From assembly GCA_026393755.1 (NCBI GenBank), contig JAPKZO010000017.1, positions 106,525-170,524 of the forward strand: DNA of 64,000 bases. The letters are read 5' to 3'. Within the stretch, counting starts at the first letter, position 1. Every line of letters begins with the position of its first letter. Under the pieces are notes generated by a model. That model had not been told where the DNA came from. It ran no database searches and worked only from the letters and a program-made list of their open reading frames with translations. Of the stretch, positions 27,398 through 35,127 are shown in pieces. The position numbers and the translations under genes were made by a program. Origin of the DNA: Acidobacteriota bacterium. Its GTDB lineage: Bacteria; Acidobacteriota; Vicinamibacteria; Vicinamibacterales; JAKQTR01.

Positions 27398-28720
27398 ATG
27401 GCCACGATGGATCCCGCAAACAAGATAATGAGGTTCATGATGAGTTGCTACGTCACACGGTTGATGATGGTCGGGTGCCTGATGGGCCTGCCGGCGTCAG
27501 GCTGGGCCCAGGGTCACATGTTGCCGGGGGCTGGCCCGATCAACAGCGCGATGGGCGGGGCGGGTGTCGCACTGCCGATTGAATCGCTTGGGGCGCTGAC
27601 GTTCAACCCGGCGTTGCTCGCCGGCGCCGAGGGCAATCAGCTCTCGTTCGCGACAGAGTTCCTCAAAGAGAGCATCCTCATCGACTCCACCCTCGGCTCG
27701 CGGAAGGGTACGATCACGGCGGATTCGCAGATCGGGGTGCTGCCGGCGTTTGGCTGGATGCTGCGCGATCCGAAGGGAAAGCTGGCGCTGGGCTTCGGGC
27801 TGATTGGGATCTCCAGCATGGGCGCCGACTACCCGACTGATAACGCCAGCATCCTGTTCGCGTCGGTGCCGAACGGATTCGGCCGCAGCTACACCGACTA
27901 CCGGGAGATCAAGATCCCGGTGGCGTTCGCGTATCAGGTGACGCCGAAGCTGGCCATCGGCGCCTCGCTGAATGTCTACCTCGGCTCCTTCGGTGCGACC
28001 CCGCTGCCCATGGCAGAGACCGACCAGTACGCCAGCGGCCAGACGTACTATCCCGAGGCCGGCAGGCTGACCGATAGCTGGGCCTTCGGCGGGCAGTTCG
28101 GCTTCCACTACCAGGCGAGCCCGAAGGTCAGCATCGGAGCCTCGATTACCACACCGCAGAACTTCGCCCCGTACAAGTGGAACTCGACCAATCCCGATCC
28201 GACATCGTGGCATTTCGGCCAGGCGCGGACCGTCGAGTTCGATCTGGATGGACCGATGGTCGTGAGTTTTGGCGTTGGCCTCAAGCCGGATGCGAAGACG
28301 AAGATCGCGCTCGACGGCATGTTCACCAAGTACGAGGGCGTGCATGGCCTCGGCGGTCCTGGCGGCGTCGTCAACGGCGTCATCGATCCGTTCGGATGGC
28401 GGAATATCTGGACGCTCAAAGCCGGCATCGAGCGCCAGGTCACCGAGAAGATGACCGTCCGGGCCGGCTACAACTACAGCCAGATGCCGGTCCGCCCGGA
28501 GACCGTCATCTCGACCACGGGCGCACCCATCACGTTCCAGCAGTACCTGTGCGGGGGCGTCGGCATCAAGATGTTCCCGTTCCTCGAGATGGTCGCCAGC
28601 GTCTACTTTGTCCCACGGGCTCACGTCGTCGGACCGTATCAGCAGGGTGATATTCGGGGCACGATGGACGAGTCGAACACGCACACCAGCGGACTGGTCG
28701 GCATGAACTTCAGGTTCTGA
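27398..28720 (+). CDS. FadL/OmpP1-like outer-membrane channel, copy B
   Basis: 440-residue paralogue of the preceding barrel, with about two thirds of positions visibly the same. ATG 27398 follows GGAGG by six bases; an in-frame ATG at 27431 would give a more usual signal peptide. Same signature: GPINSAMGGAGVALPIESLG and LTFNPALLAGAEGNQLS. The end GLVGMNFRF is retained. The copies differ most in the segment around TPLPMAETDQYASGQTYYPE, likely an external loop and so perhaps substrate choice. Co-transcribed with copy A (18-base gap). Confidence 0.8.
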   Translation: MATMDPANKIMRFMMSCYVTRLMMVGCLMGLPASGWAQGHMLPGAGPINSAMGGAGVALPIESLGALTFNPALLAGAEGNQLSFATEFLKESILIDSTLGSRKGTITADSQIGVLPAFGWMLRDPKGKLALGFGLIGISSMGADYPTDNASILFASVPNGFGRSYTDYREIKIPVAFAYQVTPKLAIGASLNVYLGSFGATPLPMAETDQYASGQTYYPEAGRLTDSWAFGGQFGFHYQASPKVSIGASITTPQNFAPYKWNSTNPDPTSWHFGQARTVEFDLDGPMVVSFGVGLKPDAKTKIALDGMFTKYEGVHGLGGPGGVVNGVIDPFGWRNIWTLKAGIERQVTEKMTVRAGYNYSQMPVRPETVISTTGAPITFQQYLCGGVGIKMFPFLEMVASVYFVPRAHVVGPYQQGDIRGTMDESNTHTSGLVGMNFRF

Positions 28721-28737
28721 CATTCAGGAGATCGATC

Positions 28738-29748
28738 ATGGCAACGATAGTCTACGGAAGAAGAATGGGCTTGGTCGCCGCGGTCGGGGTCCTCACGGCG
28801 CTACTTGGCGCTGAAGCGGCTGCGCAGGACGTCAGACAGGTTCGGCCGCGCCAGCAAGAGCAGGAGAGCGTGACACAGCCTTCTCCGTTCCTGGAGCTGG
28901 TGCTGCTTCCAGATCCGGTTCCGTTTCCCCTGCGGGTTCCTGTTTCCGCCAGCCAGTCGCCGCGCCCAGAGCAGGCGGCGCCGGCAGAGATGGGGCAGCC
29001 TCCCCTGCCGGTCCCGGTGGCAGATCCGGTTCCTCCTCCACAGCAGGCTCGACCGGCCCCGAAGTCCCAGACCGCAGAACAGACTCCGCGTTCAGAGCGG
29101 ACGAGGCTGGTAGAACGCACCGTTCCGCCAGAAGAGGCCACGCTCCAGGTCACGTCGTTCGACACGGCGGATGCGTTTCCCCCGCCGAACCCGTCGATCA
29201 GCACAAAGGACCATCCCGCAGTGGGAGCATGGTTCGGCCAGGCCATTCAGATCTGCCCGGCTGGCGTGGCGCCGTCGGCCTGCAACCAGGGAACGCCGGC
29301 GTACACGCTGTTCATGACGCCGACGCTCTTTTCCGACGGTCTGTTCGTGGCAGACGACACGGCCGCGCTCGGCGGCCCGCCGGACGGTCCTCACACGACG
29401 GCGTTCGGGTCCTGGGTCCCGACCAGCCCCACTGAATTCACCGCCGACTACCTGTTCATGACGATTCCGTACCCGTACGTCGCCAACGCGCTGGCGGGGT
29501 TGAGGGCACGGTGGGTCGCGAAGGTCATCGACGCCAACACGATCGTCGGCTGGGTCAACGGGTACCTCATGCCCAAGGTGCCGATCACGTGGAGACCGCT
29601 TCTGGAGGACGAGTACCCGACCATTCCAGCCGAAGGCCTGGTGTTTGCCACGTCGCCGAACGGCTTCGTCAAGGATCCCGCGACGTGCCGAACCCCCGGG
29701 TGTCCTGTGCTGGTGCTGAAGTTTACGGTCAAGCGAATTATCAGGTAG
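28738..29748 (+). CDS. Exported protein with Pro-rich linker, unknown function
   Basis: 336 residues. Signal peptide to about residue 30 (GLVAAVGVLTALLGAEAAAQ), a Pro/Gln-rich stretch to about 130 (repeated PVPxPxxxP) and a globular domain from about 145 (HPAVGAWFGQAIQICPAG through VLVLKFTVKRIIR) with several Cys. It follows the FadL pair by 17 bases and is likely in the same transcript. The Pro-rich linker could span the periplasm. No family recognised. Confidence 0.65.
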   Translation: MATIVYGRRMGLVAAVGVLTALLGAEAAAQDVRQVRPRQQEQESVTQPSPFLELVLLPDPVPFPLRVPVSASQSPRPEQAAPAEMGQPPLPVPVADPVPPPQQARPAPKSQTAEQTPRSERTRLVERTVPPEEATLQVTSFDTADAFPPPNPSISTKDHPAVGAWFGQAIQICPAGVAPSACNQGTPAYTLFMTPTLFSDGLFVADDTAALGGPPDGPHTTAFGSWVPTSPTEFTADYLFMTIPYPYVANALAGLRARWVAKVIDANTIVGWVNGYLMPKVPITWRPLLEDEYPTIPAEGLVFATSPNGFVKDPATCRTPGCPVLVLKFTVKRIIR

Positions 29749-29862
29749 GCGGGCTCGATGTTCGTACGGGCGAATGACCAACCAGCAGTCGAACCAGTTC
29801 ACGATGGGGCTGGCTGGCCCGGATGTCAGATTCTGGCGTAGACTACGCACAGGAGGTTGAGT

Positions 29863-30039
29863 ATGGCGTTCAAGCTCGTTTGCGCGGAAAGCGGCGCGAA
29901 GTGCCCCTTCGAGGTCGTCGCGCCGACTCGGGAAGAACTGATGCAGCATGTGGCGGTTCACGCGAAGATGTCGCACCCGGAGATGGCCTCCGCGCCGCCG
30001 CCGGCAGAGATGATAAACAAGATGATTCACCAGGTGTAG
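29863..30039 (+). CDS. DUF1059 small protein
   Basis: 58-residue protein; ATG 29863 lies six bases after AGGAGG. MAFKLVCAESGAKCPFEVV and the closing HAxxxH-type helix (LMQHVAVHAKMSHPEM) match the small DUF1059 family, which has two conserved Cys and a His-rich helix that suggest metal or nucleic-acid binding, unproven. It ends the plus-strand series; the next gene converges on it. Confidence 0.75.
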   Translation: MAFKLVCAESGAKCPFEVVAPTREELMQHVAVHAKMSHPEMASAPPPAEMINKMIHQV

Positions 30040-30080
30040 GAAATACAGGCGGGAGCGCGGGGCTGTCGTTCGCGACTCTG

Positions 30081-31034
30081 TCAGTACCCGGCTTCCGCCA
30101 GCCACTCTTCCCACTGCTTGGAGGCGCCGTCCATCAGCTTCTGGTGGACATGGCAATGCTGGACGAGCATGCCTGTGTCCATTAGTTCGTGGACCGGCTC
30201 TGGATCGACCAGGCCCATGGTCAGCGTGTCCACCAGGGCCGCTCCACCGTAGACGGGATCAACTCCCCAGAGGTCGAGCACTTTCCGGGCTCGCGGCGCG
30301 GCGGCGAACTCCATCATCACGCGGATTCGGTTGTCGTGCGTGAGATAGAACGAGAACAGCTTGACGGCGACGCCGAACTTGCCCGGACCGAATCCAAAGA
30401 AGTTCGGAATCGGCGCGTAGTCGATGAAGGGATAACCGATCGACACTTCCAGCGCGTACTCTGGCGTGGGGTACTCGACCACCCGTACGAATTCGGGAAG
30501 GGGCGTCACGCAGACCGCTTCCTCCATGCTCCGAGTAATGGGGCCCAGATTCAGGGCGAAGTCATGGAGCTTGATCGTGAGCAGCACCCACCGGAACCTG
30601 GGACCGATGTCCCGCCAGTCTACGGCCCCGGCACGGTCGTCGTCGGCGAACCGGCCGTATTGGCCGCCAGCCGTCCGATAGAGACTCCGTTCGACACCGA
30701 AGCCGCCGGGAGCACCGTCGGGATTGACCCAGTGGGCCCGCGTGAGGAATTCACCCAGCACGAACTCCTTGAGCAATCTGGCCGCATCGCGCCGCCTGCT
30801 GACACGGGCGAATTCGATGTGCTGGCGGCACCCCATCACCGACGTGTCGATTCCATTCAGCCTGATGGAGCCGAAGTAGCCATCCGCCCGATTAGGCAGG
30901 AAGAACGTCTGCTTGAGGTCGAGTCCGAACGCGGTGCGCGTGCCGCCACCCCGCCGGCACCACTGCTCGAGGGCGACACCGTCCCGGACGGCCTCGTCGC
31001 ATTTTCTGATGAGAAAGCGATCGTGCTCGGTCAC
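30081..31034 (-). CDS. Conserved-looking protein of unknown function
   Basis: 317-residue cytoplasmic protein without signal peptide or membrane helix. Visible features are an aromatic-rich N-terminal part (DLKQTFFLPNRADGYFGSI), basic RVSRRRDAARLL and a hydrophobic centre (YPFIDYAPIPNFFGFGPGKF). It starts 18 bases after the stop of the DUF1702-like copy C gene and closes the minus-strand operon, so it probably takes part in the same pathway. I do not recognise the family. Confidence 0.6.
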   Translation of the reverse strand: MTEHDRFLIRKCDEAVRDGVALEQWCRRGGGTRTAFGLDLKQTFFLPNRADGYFGSIRLNGIDTSVMGCRQHIEFARVSRRRDAARLLKEFVLGEFLTRAHWVNPDGAPGGFGVERSLYRTAGGQYGRFADDDRAGAVDWRDIGPRFRWVLLTIKLHDFALNLGPITRSMEEAVCVTPLPEFVRVVEYPTPEYALEVSIGYPFIDYAPIPNFFGFGPGKFGVAVKLFSFYLTHDNRIRVMMEFAAAPRARKVLDLWGVDPVYGGAALVDTLTMGLVDPEPVHELMDTGMLVQHCHVHQKLMDGASKQWEEWLAEAGY

Positions 31035-31052
31035 CCTGAAGAACCCCGGGGG

Positions 31053-32393
31053 TTATACGTCCAGATCCGCCACAAACTGCGGCAGGTCGTGGAACCGGAA
31101 CACGTCGCCGAGCCTGTGATGCGCCCTGAGCGCCTCGCGGTACCGGTCGATCTTCTCCTCTGCGTCATGTCCGATGTGCTCGGCCCAGGATTCTCCGAGT
31201 GCTGATTCAGTCGCATCCGGCTCGAACCGGCAGAACTCGGACACGTACTTGTGGCCGGGCACCATGTCGCCGGCCATGATCAGCGTGGAATGCACGCCGT
31301 TGGTGTAGGCGTGGTTGCCGCGGATACGGCTGGTCTTGTGCCGGAGGAAATGGGCGGCGATCCCAGGCTGCCTGATGTTGACAATGGTAAAGGCCCACGC
31401 CACGCCGGCACGCGCGTTGCGGCGGGCGGTCTCGTCTGGCGGCTCCTGATCGGCCGCGTCCCATGGCGACAGGCCGGGGATCATCGTCATCGGCGCGAAA
31501 TACATCGCCCGCCCGGCGCCGTGCCAGAAGTACTCGACGGCGTCGGCGTCGAGCGCCAGCAACTGGTCGGAGATCAATCCCACCAACTGCTGGTACCACG
31601 TCCGCGTGACGAGGCCGAGAGATTCCATCGCTGCCCCCTCGTAGCCAGCCATCGAGCTCTCCCGAACCCGTTCGAGGAAGCGCTTCAGTGCGTCCTCCAC
31701 ATTCGTCTCGGCACTCCAGGGAGTCAGCGTGTCGATCTCGTGCTTGGCGAAGGCAATGCCCATGCCGGCATGCATCATCAGTTGGGTCTTCTCGGGCAGC
31801 GCCGCGGCCGGCCCACTCGTGAGCAGATCACGAGTGTCCCGATCGGCATCCAGGTGGGCATGCGCGTAGCGCTCTCCCAGCCCCTCGACGAGCCAGAGCG
31901 CGGGATAGTGTCCACGGGAGTAGCACTGCTCAACCTGCTCTTCGAGCGGATACGATCCGTCCGCCGAGAGCTTCGAGGGCGCGTCGGAGTGGTTCACGAA
32001 TCCGAGGACATCTCCCGTGTTCTGGAACTGCTCTTTCAGCAGATCCCTTGCGTCCTCGGTGGCGAGTGCATCGTACGCATCCGTCGATCCCTGGAACAGG
32101 TCCGACACGACGTCCATCATGTAGCTGGGTTTCAACACCTTGAGCGTCATCGCGTCCGAGGCCAGCGTGGCGAGCGCGCTTTGCGCCTTGTCGCTGAATT
32201 GAAACGCCCCGAACAACATCGTGTTCGTGCTGAAATCCTTCTTGGCTGCCTCGCCGGCCTTGTACAGCGTCTTCTGGGCGGCGCGAGCCGGCTCCCAGTC
32301 ACCGACCATGGGAATGGCGCCAAGCATGCGTTGAGCGGCGAAGCAAGAGACGGCCAAAGGGAACTTCAAGACCGCTGCGTTTGAGTCGGACAT
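31053..32393 (-). CDS. DUF1702/UnbL-like protein, copy C
   Basis: 446-residue relative of the protein encoded at 21610-22965, sharing YFWHGAGRAMYFAPM, RNARAGVAWAFTIVNIRQP and NGVHSTLIM, plus SMAGYEGAAMESLGL, which fits the DUF1702 pattern GYEGAAM. ATG 32393 follows GGAGG by six bases. The N-terminal 80 residues differ from copies A and B. It follows the LuxC-like gene on the same strand, tying the fatty-acid reductase genes to the kinase/DUF1702 half of the locus. Function unknown. Confidence 0.65.
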   Translation of the reverse strand: MSDSNAAVLKFPLAVSCFAAQRMLGAIPMVGDWEPARAAQKTLYKAGEAAKKDFSTNTMLFGAFQFSDKAQSALATLASDAMTLKVLKPSYMMDVVSDLFQGSTDAYDALATEDARDLLKEQFQNTGDVLGFVNHSDAPSKLSADGSYPLEEQVEQCYSRGHYPALWLVEGLGERYAHAHLDADRDTRDLLTSGPAAALPEKTQLMMHAGMGIAFAKHEIDTLTPWSAETNVEDALKRFLERVRESSMAGYEGAAMESLGLVTRTWYQQLVGLISDQLLALDADAVEYFWHGAGRAMYFAPMTMIPGLSPWDAADQEPPDETARRNARAGVAWAFTIVNIRQPGIAAHFLRHKTSRIRGNHAYTNGVHSTLIMAGDMVPGHKYVSEFCRFEPDATESALGESWAEHIGHDAEEKIDRYREALRAHHRLGDVFRFHDLPQFVADLDV

Positions 32394-32524
32394 GACAGAA
32401 CCTCCAACAGGATCGGGGAGATCGTGCTCACCATGATACCCCCGTCGAGCGGGACGTGTCCTGGCATGACGCGCGGTCGGGCGCCGGGCTCCGACACGTG
32501 GGGACGCCTTGGCGACGGGAGTCG

Positions 32525-33934
32525 TCAGGCGCGGGGCGACAGACTCAACATGGGGGCCCCGGATCGGATGGCCTTCTTCTGGAACAGAAAGTCCAGCAGG
32601 TAGCCTTCATGGGGCTCCCGGGGATCGAACTCCGTGCTCAGGGCGCCGCTGTCGAACACCTTGTCCACCGTTGGTTCCCGCAGCAGCTCCTCCGTCAGGG
32701 CGTCGCCCGTGCCCGCCACGACGACCGCCAGGGAGTGGCTCGCTGCGCGGGCCAGATCCTTGCGCAGCGCAGGAGCGAACACGACGAACGGGAACGGCAA
32801 CTCCATCCCGAAGAGCGGGTGCTCGAAGGAATCCACTTCGATCACGATCGGCCGCATCATCGCGACGCCATCAACGGTCGCCACCCGGGCATCGCGTCCG
32901 GGCGTCAACTCGCGTGCCCCGCTCCCGAGACGACTGTCGATCATCGCGTTGTAGGCCGCTGCCTCCGCCGGGCGGACCGATCCGAGCTGGGCGCCCTCCA
33001 TCAGCGGCGACCGGACAGGCACCGCTTCCAGCTCGACCGCAACCGCGGCGGCGAGCTTCCCGGCGTCGCCCTCCACCACGACCGCACTGCCATTGATGCA
33101 CCCGCGGCCCGCGTCATCCAGCACGAGACGCGAAATCAACCTGACGGTCTGCCCGAAGTCGGCGTCGGCCGTGACGACGACTTTCGACCGGCCAGGTCCG
33201 TGAATCCTGACGTTCCGGTTCGACGCGTACCGATCCGCCAGTTGCTGAGTGCCAAACAGGACCGAGAGCGAACAGGACTGAACGATGGCGTCGACCAGAT
33301 CGTGGCCGCCGGGCACGAACGCGACGGCGTCCTCTGGCATCCCCGCCTCCAGGAACGACATGACCAGCCTGTACGGCGTAAACAGGTCGTCGACAGAGGG
33401 GCGCACGACAACCGGCACTTTCATCGCGAGCGCCAGCAACCACAGGAAGTGCGTGGACGGATGGTTGCCCGGCATCACGAAGCCGACGTTGCGACCACGC
33501 GGCACCAGTCCAATCCGGATGCCTCCCGCCTCATAGACGCCGGTGTCGAACACGTCGAGCCCGCCAGGGCTCTGTACATCGAGAAACCGGCCCATCATTC
33601 GCAGAGCGGGCGGGAAGATGCCGAGCGTCTGGGTGCGCGTGATCGAGAGTGGCAGGCCGGAGGCCAGCGACGCGTTCCGCACGTACGCTTCGGGAGCCAG
33701 ACCGTCGGGCTGACCCGTCTCGAACAAATCCGCTGCGCGGGCCAGCATGTCGAGCAGGCGGTGGATGGGAAGCGATCGCAGCCCCGGAGACGGCTTGCGG
33801 GCGAGCTGGTTGACCAGCACGGCCGGCGTGATGGTCGCCTCGGTCACCACCGATCCGTCGAACCCGAACACGGTCCGGCGTTCCAGGCTCCTGTAGCCCT
33901 CCCGCCCCCTGCCGATCATGGCCGGGATGAACAT
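32525..33934 (-). CDS. LuxC-like acyl-CoA/acyl-protein reductase
   Basis: 469-residue aldehyde-dehydrogenase-fold enzyme of the LuxC family, reducing an activated fatty acid (thioester on LuxE or CoA) to the aldehyde with NADPH. The NAD(P)-fold part (RNVGFVMPGNHPSTHFLWL) and the catalytic Cys in DDAGRGCINGSAVVVEGD (near residue 279) are intact. ATG 33934 lies two bases after the LuxE stop, with GGAG upstream. No luxAB or luxD is present, so this is not bioluminescence; an aldehyde or alcohol intermediate in lipid synthesis is the likely use. Confidence 0.82.
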   Translation of the reverse strand: MFIPAMIGRGREGYRSLERRTVFGFDGSVVTEATITPAVLVNQLARKPSPGLRSLPIHRLLDMLARAADLFETGQPDGLAPEAYVRNASLASGLPLSITRTQTLGIFPPALRMMGRFLDVQSPGGLDVFDTGVYEAGGIRIGLVPRGRNVGFVMPGNHPSTHFLWLLALAMKVPVVVRPSVDDLFTPYRLVMSFLEAGMPEDAVAFVPGGHDLVDAIVQSCSLSVLFGTQQLADRYASNRNVRIHGPGRSKVVVTADADFGQTVRLISRLVLDDAGRGCINGSAVVVEGDAGKLAAAVAVELEAVPVRSPLMEGAQLGSVRPAEAAAYNAMIDSRLGSGARELTPGRDARVATVDGVAMMRPIVIEVDSFEHPLFGMELPFPFVVFAPALRKDLARAASHSLAVVVAGTGDALTEELLREPTVDKVFDSGALSTEFDPREPHEGYLLDFLFQKKAIRSGAPMLSLSPRA

Positions 33935-33936
33935 GG

Positions 33937-35022
33937 TCAGTAGACTCCTTCGGCCATCGCGTTCTGCTGCAACGCCATCGACCGAACGTTGGCCACTCCC
34001 TCGCATCCGAGCACCGGGAGTGCGTGCCAGCGCTCGGCCTGGTCGCGCTCCAGCATCCGAGGCAGGAGTCTCTCCTCGGACAAGACCGTGAGGCAGACCC
34101 GCCCCGTCTGCCCCATGCCGACCATCCGTTCGGGGTGTTCCGGGTCTACGACGTCGAGCTTGACCACCGGTTCCATCGGGTAGTACGCGATCTCGTCTTC
34201 GCCCGGCTGCGGCGGTCCCAGAACCGCCCCGCCCATCAGCGTGTTTCCGTACACGGCCGTGTGGACGGCGTCTGGGAAGAACTCAGTCCGCAGCAGATGG
34301 TAGAGATCCTTGGTGAGTTGGGTCCCGCCGTACATCATGCCGGAGAAGCGGTACCCGCGCTCCTTCAGTTCGGGCGCCAGCGACTGCAACAAGGCAGGCG
34401 TGCTTCCGAGGATATCGATCTGCTGCGTGTCGAGAATCGAGTACACCTGGCGGCGGACGTGCTCCATGTACAGCCCGACGGTCCGCATGTCTCCCTGCTG
34501 GTAGAGCAGTTTGATGAAGCGCGGATCGAGATCGATCAGGAAGCAGATCCCGCCTCGCGCCTCCGCCATATTGATGGTGGATTCCGCGATGCCGTGCGGC
34601 CCGGTCGGACCGACGAACAGCCAGTTTCCGCTGCGGGGAAACCCGACGACTTCATCCAGGTACCAGTTCATGAAGCCGTTGATCATCTTGAAGTAGTCAC
34701 GCACCGGAATCCGCGAGGGCGACCCGGTGGTGCCTCCGGTCTCGTGAACGTGAATCTTGCCCGGGTCCCTGGCAATCGCGGCGGGCACGAAGTCGAGCAC
34801 GTTTCTGGTGCGGAGCGCGTCGATCGGGAGGAACCCGAGCAGCGCGAGGTCGTCATAACACCGAATATCGCGACGCGCGTCGATGCCCAGTTCTCTCGCC
34901 CGCTCGATCCAGAACGGCGTGCCGTGCTCAGGGTGAAAGTGGATGTCGACGACGTGCCGGACCCACGCGTCGAGATTGCCGGGCTGAAACACCTGAGGGC
35001 GGGGGAACGGCGTCCGATCCAT
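33937..35022 (-). CDS. LuxE-like acyl-protein synthetase
   Basis: 361-residue ATP-dependent fatty-acid ligase of the LuxE type, which forms acyl-AMP and moves the acyl group to its own Cys before reduction by LuxC. The AMP-binding P-loop HETGGTTGSPSRIPV is clear. ATG 35022 is chosen over longer starts because AGGAG lies seven bases upstream. The directly following luxC-like gene makes a two-gene fatty-acid reductase module. Confidence 0.82.
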   Translation of the reverse strand: MDRTPFPRPQVFQPGNLDAWVRHVVDIHFHPEHGTPFWIERARELGIDARRDIRCYDDLALLGFLPIDALRTRNVLDFVPAAIARDPGKIHVHETGGTTGSPSRIPVRDYFKMINGFMNWYLDEVVGFPRSGNWLFVGPTGPHGIAESTINMAEARGGICFLIDLDPRFIKLLYQQGDMRTVGLYMEHVRRQVYSILDTQQIDILGSTPALLQSLAPELKERGYRFSGMMYGGTQLTKDLYHLLRTEFFPDAVHTAVYGNTLMGGAVLGPPQPGEDEIAYYPMEPVVKLDVVDPEHPERMVGMGQTGRVCLTVLSEERLLPRMLERDQAERWHALPVLGCEGVANVRSMALQQNAMAEGVY

Positions 35023-35127
35023 GAACACTCCTCTAATGACGATCGCGCGTCGATGCGATGCCTGGTGCTCTGATGGGTTCGTTCCGTGGACCGACCGCCA
35101 GTTCACCAGGCACCATCTGTCGGACAC

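Noticed and set aside
32525..35022. Bioluminescence (lux) operon
   Set aside because: Only LuxC- and LuxE-like genes are present; there is no luciferase luxAB, luxD or luxG, so another use of the aldehyde is likelier.
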